From JARIHC01 sp035546975 (GTDB lineage Bacteria; Patescibacteriota; Saccharimonadia; Saccharimonadales; UBA4665), in contig DASZVS010000013.1 in assembly GCA_035546975.1 (NCBI GenBank), forward strand, positions 1-64,000: a DNA stretch of 64,000 nucleotides. The letters are read 5' to 3'. Shown here piece after piece: positions 34,377-42,850 of the stretch (the first letter of the stretch is position 1; every line of letters begins with the position of its first letter). The notes under the pieces are model-generated. The model saw nothing but the letters and a program-made list of their open reading frames with translations. It was not told where the DNA came from and made no database searches. A program made the position numbers and the translations under genes.

Positions 34377-34835
34377 CTAGGCAGCGACAACACCTGTCAC
34401 GCTTTTGGTGGCACTGGTATCGGTAGCTTTTCCGAGAATAGTTATTAGTTGTTCGGTTTCTTCTTGGGTTAAGTGGTCGAGATGCGGTAAACGGGTGCTG
34501 GTGGTTATTTCCAAGAACTTATCGCGCAGCTTCAGGCCCTTATCGGTAATCGTAACGATCTTGACTCTGCGGTCGGCCGCTGATTCTTTGCGCTCCACTA
34601 GGCCTTCGTGAACCAATTGCTCGACTATAGGTGTGATATTCGAAGGGTCGCAACTCATAAAGGTAGATAACGACTTCATAGGAACTGGTTGGTTCGGTTC
34701 GAGCAAACAAAGTGTTAACGCTTGCATGAGCGTGATGTGGTTATTCTCAGCTATGCCCACAATAGCGTACTTCCCTTTCATAGATGAACGAATCATCAAG
34801 AGACTTAACTGGTCTTGCAAATGTTTGCTTATCAT
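34377..34835 (-). CDS. MarR family transcriptional regulator
   Basis: 152 residues. Winged-helix core: 'HITLMQALTLCLLEPN' (helix 2 region), 'PVPMKSLSTFMSCDPSNITPIVEQLVHEGLVERKES' (recognition helix) and 'DRRVKIVTITDKGLKLRDKF' (wing). MarR proteins repress exporters and release DNA on ligand binding. It is divergent from a DHA2 exporter at 34931, its probable target. A -10 TATAAT (34842-34847, minus strand) ends six bases before ATG: leaderless. Confidence 0.92.
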   Translation of the reverse strand: MISKHLQDQLSLLMIRSSMKGKYAIVGIAENNHITLMQALTLCLLEPNQPVPMKSLSTFMSCDPSNITPIVEQLVHEGLVERKESAADRRVKIVTITDKGLKLRDKFLEITTSTRLPHLDHLTQEETEQLITILGKATDTSATKSVTGVVAA

Positions 34836-34841
34836 GGCTCC

Positions 34842-34847
34842 ATTATA
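34842..34847 (-). promoter_or_regulatory. Leaderless promoter (-10) of the MarR gene
   Basis: TATAAT on the minus strand, six bases before ATG 34835. Confidence 0.55.
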
Positions 34848-34863
34848 GCGTAAAATAAATAGT

Positions 34864-34893
34864 TTGACAAGATCAATGGTTGAGCTTTATAAT
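34864..34893 (+). promoter_or_regulatory. Promoter of the MFS exporter gene
   Basis: -35 TTGACA (34864-34869), 18-base spacer, -10 TATAAT (34888-34893). The start-side AGTAATATTAACT stretch (34910s) is AT-rich and might hold a MarR site, but I see no clean palindrome. Confidence 0.65.
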
Positions 34894-34930
34894 TGATTGA
34901 GTAATATTAACTATTAAAGGAGGTCAAGTT

Positions 34931-36385
34931 ATGACAAAACCTTCCAAATGGCTGGTCTTCACCCTTGTAGCTATCGCCCAATTCATGGTGGTACTGGATA
35001 CAGCCATTACAAACGTCGCTTTGCCGACAATAAAGCAGGAACTTAATTTTTCTGCCGGTTCCCTCCAATGGGTTATCACTGCATATACATTAACATTTGG
35101 CGGGTTCCTACTGCTTGGCGGCCGTGCAGCCGATCTTTTTGGGCGTAAACGCACGCTCCTTATCGGTATGCTAGCCTTCACCGGCTTCTCGCTTCTGAAC
35201 GGCCTAGCCCAGACCCCGGCCCAACTTATTGTACTGCGGTCATTGCAGGGGTTATCCGCGGCGTTCATGTCGCCTGCAGCACTTTCCACGGTGCTGGTAA
35301 CCTTCCGCGACGGTCCTGCACGTAATACGGCGCTGAGCTTTTGGACGCTCGTGGCCACAGGCGGCGCAGCAATCGGCCTGCTACTCGGCGGCGTACTCAC
35401 GCAATACTTCGGCTGGCGCTGGAACTTCTTCATTAACGTACCCGTGGGCATTGTCGTGTCAGCACTGATTGCCCGGGTAGTACCTGCTCACGAGCGTGAA
35501 GAAAAGAATAATACTTTAGATGCCCCGGGCGCTCTGCTCGTCACAGCCAGCCTCATGCTGATGGTTTTGGCCTTTAGCCAGGCGCCAAGCTGGGGGTGGC
35601 TAAGCACGGGGACGCTTGGGTCACTAGCAGTTGCAGTTGCGCTGCTGGCAGGCTTCCTGGTAAACGAGTCGCGCGTAAAACGGCCGCTCATGCCGCTGCA
35701 TATCTTCAAAATCCGTAATGTTCGCGGGGCGAATCTCATCATGGCGCCGCTGTATGCAACCATGCTCGGCAGCTTCTTTTTGCTCACGCTTTTCCTGCAA
35801 GGGGTCCTGCACTTCTCGCCGACTTTAACCGGACTGGCCTTCCTACCCTTTCCTGTAACACTGGCACTTATGTCGACAAGGATGCCGAAACTGGTGGCCC
35901 GCTACGGTTTTAAGCGCTTTCTGGTCGCCGGGCCTTTAGTAGTAGCAATCGGTTTGTTGTGGCTGGCATTGCTTCACAGCACAAGCACCTACTGGCTGGG
36001 CATTTTACCGGCAGCTATCATTATGCCTTTCGGCATCGGCATGACTATGATGCCAGTGATCGCTGCTGCCACATCAGGCGTACCAGGACACGAGGCCGGC
36101 ATAGCGTCCGGGTTGATCACTACCTCACAACAAATGGGCGGTTCACTCGGTTTGTCAATCTTGTCTGGCATTGCCGCATCCGTTACTGCTAATTCATTGC
36201 ACCTCGGCGCAACCGATGCCGCTATACACGGATACCGGGCCGCCTTCCTTGTAGGAATAGGCTTCATGGTACTGGCATCAGCCGCAGCTATGTTCATAAT
36301 CCGGGCACCGCGCAAAACGGATAGTAATACCGCAGAAAGCGAAGCGCTACGCAGCCAGCAGCTACAATCTTCAATGAGCCACTAA
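34931..36385 (+). CDS. MFS transporter, DHA2 (EmrB/QacA) type
   Basis: 484 residues with 14 predicted membrane helices, the DHA2 drug:H+ antiporter size. 'VVLDTAITNVALPTI' (motif D1, helix 1), 'LGGRAADLFGRKRTL' (motif A, loop 2-3) and 'TGGAAIGLLLGGVLTQYFGWRWNFFINVP' (motif C, helix 5) are diagnostic. It exports hydrophobic drugs or native compounds. A strong ribosome-binding site AAAGGAGG precedes ATG. Divergent MarR regulator; the tail overlaps the TetR gene by four bases. Confidence 0.93.
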   Translation: MTKPSKWLVFTLVAIAQFMVVLDTAITNVALPTIKQELNFSAGSLQWVITAYTLTFGGFLLLGGRAADLFGRKRTLLIGMLAFTGFSLLNGLAQTPAQLIVLRSLQGLSAAFMSPAALSTVLVTFRDGPARNTALSFWTLVATGGAAIGLLLGGVLTQYFGWRWNFFINVPVGIVVSALIARVVPAHEREEKNNTLDAPGALLVTASLMLMVLAFSQAPSWGWLSTGTLGSLAVAVALLAGFLVNESRVKRPLMPLHIFKIRNVRGANLIMAPLYATMLGSFFLLTLFLQGVLHFSPTLTGLAFLPFPVTLALMSTRMPKLVARYGFKRFLVAGPLVVAIGLLWLALLHSTSTYWLGILPAAIIMPFGIGMTMMPVIAAATSGVPGHEAGIASGLITTSQQMGGSLGLSILSGIAASVTANSLHLGATDAAIHGYRAAFLVGIGFMVLASAAAMFIIRAPRKTDSNTAESEALRSQQLQSSMSH

Positions 36386-37158
36386 GCGCCTGGGCTGCCG
36401 GCGCCGCGGATAATATATTCGAGCCCCTGCAAGAAATATTTGCTCTGTGATTCCGGGTGCCGCAGGTCGCCATCCAGAGCTTCGGCTATATGAGGGTATG
36501 GCTCCAAGAAAGCCTGCAAATCGATTGCCGCCAGCTGTTCGGGCGTCGGCCCGGCCTGCTCTTCGATAACGCAGCCGAAAGTATAGGTAGTTGCGGTTAC
36601 CATAATCTGGCGCGCCGTTTTTAGGTCAAAGCCGGCCGAGGAGAGCGAGATCAGGCCAGCCTCGAGCGACCGGGCTAATGTGATAGCGGGTGATAGATGG
36701 GCGCCAGCCACAACCCGGCCGCCATCCGGATACGCCAGCATGGCCCGGCGCAACCGCATCATGTGGTTTGCCAGCCAGTCTTGCCACGATTCATCGTCTT
36801 TTCTCGGTACCAGTTCTTTGAATTCACGGGCCAGGATCGCCTCCGCCATGTAATCCACCAACTCCTCTTTGCTTTTAAAATGCCAGTAGAGTGCCGGAGC
36901 TTGCATATGCAGGCTTCTGGCCAGCCTGCGGAGCGATAAATTATTCAGGCCGTCTTCTTTTAATAATTCGAGTGCGGCCTCAATAATGCGCTGCTGATGA
37001 TCGGTTGTACTTTCGCCGTATTTTTGGCTGAGTTTTTCGCGCATTTTCTCAAAGCGTTGGTCTATACGCTCTTGCTCTCTTGCCATTCGCTCCCGCGTAT
37101 GGCGCTGGGCAGCCTCTAACCGGGCTAAGTCGCGTGCATGCCTGTCTTCTCTGTTCAT
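36382..37158 (-). CDS. TetR family regulator with a coiled-coil N-terminal extension
   Basis: 258 residues. Residues 1-60 are a charged helical, coiled-coil-like extension ('RLEAAQRHTRERMAREQERI') not usual for TetR proteins. The HTH follows: 'IIEAALELLKEDGLNNLSLRRLARSLHMQAPALYWHFKSKEELVDYM' (about 62-110). The remainder is the TetR_C-type ligand/dimer domain. ATG 37158 is preferred because TAGAAT ends seven bases before it. It is divergent from the DrrAB-like exporter; perfect inverted repeats in the intergenic region are its likely operators. Confidence 0.9.
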   Translation of the reverse strand: MNREDRHARDLARLEAAQRHTRERMAREQERIDQRFEKMREKLSQKYGESTTDHQQRIIEAALELLKEDGLNNLSLRRLARSLHMQAPALYWHFKSKEELVDYMAEAILAREFKELVPRKDDESWQDWLANHMMRLRRAMLAYPDGGRVVAGAHLSPAITLARSLEAGLISLSSAGFDLKTARQIMVTATTYTFGCVIEEQAGPTPEQLAAIDLQAFLEPYPHIAEALDGDLRHPESQSKYFLQGLEYIIRGAGSPGA

Positions 37159-37165
37159 AACTTGC

Positions 37166-37171
37166 ATTCTA
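37166..37171 (-). promoter_or_regulatory. Leaderless promoter (-10) of the TetR gene
   Basis: TAGAAT on the minus strand, seven bases before ATG 37158. Confidence 0.45.
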
Positions 37172-37190
37172 GCACTTGACGCCAAAATTG

Positions 37191-37232
37191 AACAGTGTTA
37201 AATTGAGAATCATCAATATCTATAACACTGTT
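37191..37232. promoter_or_regulatory. TetR operator candidate (paired sites)
   Basis: AACAGTGTTA (37191-37200) and TAACACTGTT (37223-37232) are perfect inverted copies 22 bases apart. Each contains a quasi-palindrome AACA-S-TGTT, so they read as two operator sites flanking the start region of the ABC operon. Divergent TetR and exporter genes make this the expected place for autoregulation. Confidence 0.7.
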
Positions 37233-37241
37233 AAGGAATCT

Positions 37242-38225
37242 ATGGTTGGATCACAAAAATTACCTGAAACAGAACTCGCTGTTGAAGCCAAGGGCCTGGT
37301 GAAGGTTTTCGGAGACAACAGAGCGGTCGACGGCATTGACTTGCACGTTCCGACAGGTAGCATTTACGGCGTGCTTGGACCCAATGGCGCCGGCAAAACT
37401 ACCACTATAAATATGCTGGCTACACTTATGAAACCCGACGGCGGTTCGGCAAGGGTCTTCGGCCACGACGTAGAAGAAGAAGCGCAAATTGTGCGGCAGC
37501 TTATCGGCGTTACCGGCCAGTATGCATCGGTCGACGAAACGTTGTCGGCAACCGAAAACTTAATGATATTCTCCCGCCTGCTAGGCTTGAGCGCAGCCGA
37601 AGCCCGCAAAAAATCAGCCGAACTACTTGAAGAATTCGGGCTGAGCGAAGCGGCCAAGCGGCCGCTGGCTAAATTTTCCGGCGGTATGCGGCGGCGCCTA
37701 GACTTGGCGGCAAGCTTGATTTCCCAGCCGCCACTGATATTCCTTGACGAACCGACCACAGGCCTGGATCCGCGTACGCGCAACCAAATGTGGGATACTA
37801 TACGCCGTTTGGTTTCGAGCGGGTCAACCGTGCTTTTAACCACGCAGTACCTTGAAGAGGCGGACCAGCTGGCCGACCGGATAGCCGTGATCGATCGCGG
37901 CAAAGTAATCGCTGAGGGCACGGGTACCGAGCTTAAAGCATCTATTGGCACGGCTACCTTGCAGCTTGAGCTAACTAAAAAAGATGCCGACGAAACGGCA
38001 CTCACCATAGTCGAAAAAGTCCTTGGCGTAATAGCAAACAATGCCCGGCCGGGCTATATCGCAGCGCCAATGGCAGACCCGGATAAAGTCACCGATCTCT
38101 TGATAGCATTGCGCAAAGAGAACATTCACCTTGAGGGGGTAAGCGTTCAGGAGCCCTCACTTGATGAAGTGTTCCTGACGCTGACAGGCAAGAAGAAATC
38201 CAGTAAAAAAGGAGCCGTAAAATGA
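37242..38225 (+). CDS. ABC transporter ATP-binding protein, DrrA-like
   Basis: 327 residues. Walker A GPNGAGKTT (about 45-53), signature 'FSGGMRRRLDLA' (about 145-156), Walker B 'LIFLDEPTTGLDP', and the C-terminal domain of the daunorubicin-resistance DrrA group, which extends past 320. ATG 37242 has AAGGA at good spacing and follows the operator. The stop overlaps the permease start (ATGA at 38222). It probably exports a toxic hydrophobic compound under TetR control. Confidence 0.93.
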   Translation: MVGSQKLPETELAVEAKGLVKVFGDNRAVDGIDLHVPTGSIYGVLGPNGAGKTTTINMLATLMKPDGGSARVFGHDVEEEAQIVRQLIGVTGQYASVDETLSATENLMIFSRLLGLSAAEARKKSAELLEEFGLSEAAKRPLAKFSGGMRRRLDLAASLISQPPLIFLDEPTTGLDPRTRNQMWDTIRRLVSSGSTVLLTTQYLEEADQLADRIAVIDRGKVIAEGTGTELKASIGTATLQLELTKKDADETALTIVEKVLGVIANNARPGYIAAPMADPDKVTDLLIALRKENIHLEGVSVQEPSLDEVFLTLTGKKKSSKKGAVK

Positions 38226-39037
38226 CCGAAGCGCAAATCATTCCAGCCAGTGAACGCCAGCTCAAAAACCATGCGAGCGTGCGCTTGACTATAGAGAACA
38301 CCATGACCATGGCCCGGCGCGGACTTTTGAAAATTAAGCGGACTCCGGAACAGTTGTTCGACGTAACGCTGCAGCCCATCCTTTTCACCCTTATGTTTAC
38401 CTATTTGTTTGGCGGCGCTATTGCCGGCAACGTCCATAGCTACTTGCCCATCATCATCCCAGGCATTCTTGTGCAAACAGTTATTACAACCTCGGTAGTC
38501 ACCGGCGTTCAACTGCGCGAAGATATGGACAAGGGCGTTTTCAACCGTTTTAAATCACTGCCGATTGCCCGGATCGCCCCGCTCTCCGGAGCGCTGCTGG
38601 CCGACACCGTCCGGTACGGCATTGCCACGGTACTAACGTTTACCATGGGGTACATAATGGGTTACCGCCCGGATGCTGGCATTGGCGGCGTACTGGCCGG
38701 CGGCTTACTCGTCATCTTGTTTTCGTGGTGCATCAGCTGGATATTCGCCTTCTTCGGCGTTATTGCCCGTACAGCTTCCAGCGTCCAGGGCATATCTCTA
38801 ATCATCCTTTTCCCATTGACATTCCTCTCGAACGCTTTCGTGCCGGTCAACACGCTACCGCATTGGTTGCAGTCATTTGTAAAGGTAAACCCGCTTTCAC
38901 ACCTGATCGCCGCAGTGCGCCAGCTAGCAAACTCCGGCACCATTGGCCACGATTTCTGGCTGTCGCTCGTTGGCGCCATCGTAATAGTAGCTATTTTTGC
39001 GCCGCTGACTGTCCGCGCCTATATGCACAAGGCATAA
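38222..39037 (+). CDS. ABC-2 transporter permease, DrrB-like
   Basis: 271 residues. A cytoplasmic N-terminus, then six membrane helices. 'RGLLKIKRTPEQLFDVTLQPILFTLMFTYLFGG' (about 35-65) and 'FLSNAFVPVNTLPHWLQSFVKVNPLSHLI' are typical of DrrB/ABC-2 export permeases. Four-base overlap with the ATPase. Converges on the beta-lactamase-like gene with a 16-base gap. Confidence 0.92.
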   Translation: MTEAQIIPASERQLKNHASVRLTIENTMTMARRGLLKIKRTPEQLFDVTLQPILFTLMFTYLFGGAIAGNVHSYLPIIIPGILVQTVITTSVVTGVQLREDMDKGVFNRFKSLPIARIAPLSGALLADTVRYGIATVLTFTMGYIMGYRPDAGIGGVLAGGLLVILFSWCISWIFAFFGVIARTASSVQGISLIILFPLTFLSNAFVPVNTLPHWLQSFVKVNPLSHLIAAVRQLANSGTIGHDFWLSLVGAIVIVAIFAPLTVRAYMHKA

Positions 39038-39053
39038 GAAGCGCTAGCGGCAT

Positions 39054-39905
39054 TCAGTTGATTGAATAAGCGTTTAGTACCGAAGTGGTTATCTGCTGGA
39101 TAATCTGGGTTTGGGCCGGCGAAGGGTCGTTTTCATCATCCTCATTTTTTGTGAAAATAACCAAGATAATGGCGCGCTTACCGTTATCAATGATAGCCGC
39201 ATCATGGACGCGGTCCTGCAATAGCCCAGCCTTGTGGTAAAACTTTACGCCGCCCGGCACTTCCGCTTCTATATAGCCCGTATAGTTAGCCCTCGACATG
39301 TAGCCGAGCAATAAATCTGTATGCGCCTTGTCGAGCAGCTGGCCCCTGTAGAGCTTTTGCAGGAGTAGTGCTATGTCGTTTGCGGGCATGGTATTGTCAT
39401 CAGGATTATAGTCGGTAAGCCCTATGCTTGAGGCATAAGACTGCAGGTCCGGGTGACCTAAATCGTCGTTGAAAGCCTGCCAGGCGTTGTCGTCACTAAC
39501 TACGATCATCTGCTGCAACTCATATTGGGCAGAGCTACCGTTAATCTGATCATTCAGGCTAGCATCACCTTCTTCAACATGATGTAAATAATCGGCGGCT
39601 GTTATGAGTTTTGCGGTGCTTGCCGCTTCAAAGGGGTCGGTTATGCCATATCGTGCTGTTTGGCCGCTGCCGAGATCGACGATAGAAACCGCCACGTCTA
39701 TATCGGGATTTGCATTGATCGTCGTATTTATATTGTTTTGCAACGCTCCTAACTGCTCGGCATCCAGCGGTTTGGCGGCCAAAGCTGAAGTATTTTTCGT
39801 CTGGGCGCGGGCTTTTGGATTTATGACAAAATGAAACGCCACTATAACCACGCCAGCGAGCACCAATACTGTAATAAATTTAGTGAAAATAGATTTTTTC
39901 TTCAC
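39054..39905 (-). CDS. Serine beta-lactamase-fold protein (class A-like), membrane-anchored
   Basis: 283 residues, GTG start. A membrane helix at about 8-28 places the enzyme outside the cell. 'ASTAKLI' holds SxxK (Ser96, Lys99), 'VSDDNAW' (137-142) replaces the usual SDN, and 'HKAG' (224-227) replaces KTG. The omega-loop Glu166 of true class A enzymes is not evident. So it may be a peptidoglycan-active or penicillin-binding relative instead of a lactamase; the family in general forms acyl-enzyme at the Ser. It is isolated, converging on DrrB. Confidence 0.78.
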   Translation of the reverse strand: MKKKSIFTKFITVLVLAGVVIVAFHFVINPKARAQTKNTSALAAKPLDAEQLGALQNNINTTINANPDIDVAVSIVDLGSGQTARYGITDPFEAASTAKLITAADYLHHVEEGDASLNDQINGSSAQYELQQMIVVSDDNAWQAFNDDLGHPDLQSYASSIGLTDYNPDDNTMPANDIALLLQKLYRGQLLDKAHTDLLLGYMSRANYTGYIEAEVPGGVKFYHKAGLLQDRVHDAAIIDNGKRAIILVIFTKNEDDENDPSPAQTQIIQQITTSVLNAYSIN

Positions 39906-39982
39906 TTTAAATATGTACCTTACCTAGCTCACGGTACAGCAGCAAGCTTTAATTTTGCTGAGGCAACCGAAGCTTAAACACG

Positions 39983-40492
39983 TTATGCCTGCGCAGGAGG
40001 AGTTTCAGGCGGAGGAGCTTGGGTGGGAGGCGTAGGAGGAGAAGGCGGCGGGCTGGGCTGTGCCATAGGAGGCGGGCCCGTTTCAAGCGAAGTGCCGTCT
40101 GCCTGGTTAGTCGGATTGAGTATTCCTGCCACCAGCTGATCCAACTGGTCATTGGCAAGATTGGCCTTTACGACATACCCTGCTATCCCCTGCTCGCGCA
40201 GCCCGGCCGGTGCATCAGCCTCATTCAGGTTTGATATGATAAGCACCTTTATATTCTTGCCCCAGCTGCTGGAACGCATCCTTTTGAGAATTTCATCGCC
40301 GGCTATTTTAGGCACCATAAGGTCAAGCAGAACCAAGTCGGGCAGCTCTCGCTGGATTGTCATGAGAGCCATTTCGCCGTCATGCGCCACAAAACATTGA
40401 TATCCGAGTAGTTCGAGACGAATTTTGTAAATGTCAGCCAAACTAATGTTATCATCGACAATTACAACTTTTTGCGGGCCTGGTTGATCCAT
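39983..40492 (-). CDS. Single-domain response regulator with a proline-rich tail
   Basis: 169 residues. Receiver domain 1-125: acidic pair Asp13-Asp14, phosphoacceptor Asp57 in 'VLLDLMVP', 'IISN' (Ser in the Thr position) and Lys in 'VVKANL'. There is no output domain; residues 128-169 are low complexity, rich in Pro and Thr (PSPPPSPPTPPTQAPP). A lone receiver could relay phosphate or bind a partner through the tail. TAAAAT lies seven bases before ATG, so the mRNA is probably leaderless. No kinase is adjacent; the giant adhesin-kinase is a candidate partner (inference). Confidence 0.88.
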   Translation of the reverse strand: MDQPGPQKVVIVDDNISLADIYKIRLELLGYQCFVAHDGEMALMTIQRELPDLVLLDLMVPKIAGDEILKRMRSSSWGKNIKVLIISNLNEADAPAGLREQGIAGYVVKANLANDQLDQLVAGILNPTNQADGTSLETGPPPMAQPSPPPSPPTPPTQAPPPETPPAQA

Positions 40493-40552
40493 ACTTTTGA
40501 TTTTAGGACATCGTTGGCGATTATGCTAATCCTATGCCTGTTCCCGCCATGC

Positions 40553-40558
40553 TACACT
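40553..40558 (+). promoter_or_regulatory. Leaderless promoter (-10) of the DUF5652 gene
   Basis: TACACT ends seven bases before ATG 40566. Confidence 0.5.
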
Positions 40559-40565
40559 TGAGACA

Positions 40566-40799
40566 ATGTATGGAATCATCGCCTCAACGAGCCAGTTACA
40601 TTTAACGACAGCTGAAATAACTGTGCTTGCCGTCCTGGCAGCATGGGAGCTGGTATGGAAAGGTATCGCGCTTTGGAAAGCCGGCCGGAACCGGCAATTA
40701 GCTTGGTTCGTGGTTATACTTATCCTGAACACCGCCGGCATATTAGAGATCATCTATATACTCTTTTTCCAGCGCAAGCCGGCTCAAAAGAATGCTTAA
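40566..40799 (+). CDS. DUF5652 small membrane protein
   Basis: 77 residues with two membrane helices (about 18-36 and 46-66). 'WELVWKGIALWKAGRNRQLAWFVVILILNTAGILEIIYI' is the DUF5652 core, a family common in CPR genomes. Function unknown. Short Lys-rich C-terminus. Own leaderless promoter. Confidence 0.85.
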   Translation: MYGIIASTSQLHLTTAEITVLAVLAAWELVWKGIALWKAGRNRQLAWFVVILILNTAGILEIIYILFFQRKPAQKNA

Positions 40800-40844
40800 A
40801 TGTGGTTTTGGCGTAGAGCCACAATATGTTAAAACAGAAATATA

Positions 40845-41444
40845 ATGGGAGCCCCAAGTAACACGCCCGCAACCCCTGCGTTCAGCAATGCGCGTAATGC
40901 ATATTTAAGCTGGACTATGGACGCGGCGCGTATAGGCGGCGCTATTGCGAATTTTTGCGACCATTCGGAGCACGCCGAAGAGACAGACCGTCCGGCTGTC
41001 GTTGAAGGAGCTAGAGAGCTCATTGAACTTGCTTTTGAAATTGCCGATTTTGAACGTGAAGACTTGTTGCTCCTCTATACGGGGCGCCTGGCCGTCATAG
41101 AATCTGAAAGTGAATTTCAAACAGGCGAATTAACCGATTCGCCGCCGCTGGTTGCAGCTGGCGAAGCCGAAACCCTCCGAGACCTACAAGAAATACAGAT
41201 TGGACATAGCCTCCGGTTTTCCCCTGATATTATGGGCTTATCCCGAGCTAACCAGCTCAGACACCATAGTTTGCGCGTATCGATGCTCGTTGGCGCCCTT
41301 GCCGAGCAAGCCCGGCACGGAAAGCGCCGCGAAGAGTTCATAACCCAGGAAATACCGGACGTACTCGCCACTGGGCTCCTTATTTCCACTACAATGCATG
41401 AGCGGTTGCCGGATATTCCTGCCGCACCGGTATTCTTCGATTAG
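40845..41444 (+). CDS. Hypothetical protein
   Basis: 199 residues, soluble, mostly helical, acidic. I recognise no family. Two His-rich segments ('ANFCDHSEHAEETDRP' near 40 and 'NQLRHHSLRVSMLVGALAEQARHGKRREEF' near 140) stand out. A TATAAT overlaps the proposed ATG at 40845, so translation may instead begin at the ATG at 40917; the start is uncertain. It is followed 30 bases later by the VOC gene. Confidence 0.5.
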   Translation: MGAPSNTPATPAFSNARNAYLSWTMDAARIGGAIANFCDHSEHAEETDRPAVVEGARELIELAFEIADFEREDLLLLYTGRLAVIESESEFQTGELTDSPPLVAAGEAETLRDLQEIQIGHSLRFSPDIMGLSRANQLRHHSLRVSMLVGALAEQARHGKRREEFITQEIPDVLATGLLISTTMHERLPDIPAAPVFFD

Positions 41445-41474
41445 GTATATACTGGAAATACTAGAGGAGGGCGT

Positions 41475-41861
41475 ATGTTAGACGGAACAAAAGCATTCAG
41501 CGGTTTTGCGGTTAAAGACTTAGATGCCGCCGAAAAATTTTATAAAGAAACACTCGGCTTGGATGCTGAAAATGGCCCGATGGGACTACAAATAAAAATA
41601 GGCGGGGGCAATCCCATCTTCGTATATGCCAAACCGGACCACACGCCGGCCACTTTCACGATTATGAATTTCCCGGTCGATGATATCGACGAAGCAGTGA
41701 ATGAATTGAAAAAGAAGGGCGTCGTATTCGAGAAATATGAAGGCGACATCCAAACCGATGAAAACGATATCGCCCGCGGGCGGGCAGCTGGCCGCGGGCC
41801 GGACATAGCTTGGTTCAAAGACCCCTCAGGCAATATATTATCCGTCCTGCAAGACGCTTAA
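41475..41861 (+). CDS. VOC-superfamily protein (glyoxalase/bleomycin-resistance type)
   Basis: 128 residues, two betaalphabetabetabeta modules. 'FSGFAVKDLDAAEKFYKETLGLDAE' (about 7-31) is the N-terminal module; 'IAWFKDPSGNILSVLQ' closes the second with the usual Glu position changed to Ser-Val. Such proteins bind metals and act as lyases, dioxygenases or drug-binding factors. Strong ribosome-binding site GAGGAGG before ATG. It overlaps the TMEM175-like gene tail to tail by four bases. Confidence 0.88.
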   Translation: MLDGTKAFSGFAVKDLDAAEKFYKETLGLDAENGPMGLQIKIGGGNPIFVYAKPDHTPATFTIMNFPVDDIDEAVNELKKKGVVFEKYEGDIQTDENDIARGRAAGRGPDIAWFKDPSGNILSVLQDA

Positions 41862-42523
41862 AGATCAGTACCAGTCTTTTTGGGAGGTACTTTCACCTGC
41901 CCTTTGTAATCGGTGAATCTTTTCCGGGTTATGCTGGGCGCTATCATAAAGAGCAGAAATGCATACTCGCCGATGGCGGCCGCCAAAAGGACTACTAACA
42001 AAGAAATTACGACGATGGTGGCGTTACGGAAGTTCAAATATCGCTTATCCCCTTCCGACAGGCTGTCATACAGTTTGCGCGGGCTAGTCACCGCATAGTT
42101 CCATTCCCAGTAACTAACGGCTGCGAGGAGAAAGAAATTGATGGGGAATAAAATTCTGCCCAAGGTCACGTCTGAATAATTACCGGCAACACTCGTGGTT
42201 AATGGAATAAAGACAACGGTAAGAAGCCGCAGCGTATTGATCATCGTCAAGTGGCGGTCCGCCCGTTTAATGAACTCAAACTGGCGCATGTGCACTGCCC
42301 ACATACTGCCGAGCAATAGAAAACTAATGACAAAAGTGATGATGCTGCCGTCTATATTTTGAATTGCCTGCCATAGCCCCGAACTGCTTGCAATATGGCC
42401 GAAGTCCCGCACATGCACATCGAGCACCAGCAGAGTCATAGCTATGGCAAATACGCCATCTGTTAAAGCTTCAAGCCGGCGGGTAGAATATATCTCAAGA
42501 TCACTCACTGCACTATGCCCCAA
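41858..42523 (-). CDS. TMEM175/DUF1211-like potassium channel protein
   Basis: 221 residues, about six membrane helices. 'RLEALTDGVFAIAMTLLVLDVHV' near the N-terminus is the DUF1211/TMEM175 signature (helix 1 with the FSxxxD-like TDGVFAI), which lines the pore of these K+ channels. The start given is a TTG; a GTG at 42508 is an equally good choice. CATAAT lies upstream at 42536-42541. Role is probably ion homeostasis; regulation is not visible. Confidence 0.85.
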   Translation of the reverse strand: MGHSAVSDLEIYSTRRLEALTDGVFAIAMTLLVLDVHVRDFGHIASSSGLWQAIQNIDGSIITFVISFLLLGSMWAVHMRQFEFIKRADRHLTMINTLRLLTVVFIPLTTSVAGNYSDVTLGRILFPINFFLLAAVSYWEWNYAVTSPRKLYDSLSEGDKRYLNFRNATIVVISLLVVLLAAAIGEYAFLLFMIAPSITRKRFTDYKGQVKVPPKKTGTDL

Positions 42524-42592
42524 GCATTATGTGTGCCTACAAGTGTACCATCTCTCCCGGGCCGGAGCATCGCTCCCAAACATTAACTAAAG

Positions 42593-42850
42593 CTAGTTTT
42601 CGCCTTCTTCTTCGGCCTGCTCTTCTTTGATAAGAAAAATGAGCTCCTCGCTGCGCGTCGAAAGATCTTCGCGGCTCTCAAATATTTCATCTTCCGGAAA
42701 AAGCTCGAGGAAATGGAGCGTGTCCGCATCGAGCCCACGCCGGCGCGCAGTTTCCATGACAGCTCCCGCCGTCGCTGGAAAAGGGCCTGCTGCGCGAACC
42801 AAGCGTTCTATATTCTTTGCTTTCGGTAGCGGTTCTGTATAGATTGTCAT
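42593..42850 (-). CDS. DUF2795-like small acidic protein
   Basis: 85 residues. 'NIERLVRAAGPFPATAGAVMETARRRGLDADTLHFLELFPEDEIFES' resembles DUF2795 (a helical fold with 'FPAT' and 'L..LP...F.S'), with a low-confidence match. The C-terminus is very acidic (EEQAEEEGEN). ATG 42850 has a perfect AAGGAGGTG site; the longer start at 42856 lies in it. The region from here to 43070 holds no other gene. Confidence 0.6.
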   Translation of the reverse strand: MTIYTEPLPKAKNIERLVRAAGPFPATAGAVMETARRRGLDADTLHFLELFPEDEIFESREDLSTRSEELIFLIKEEQAEEEGEN

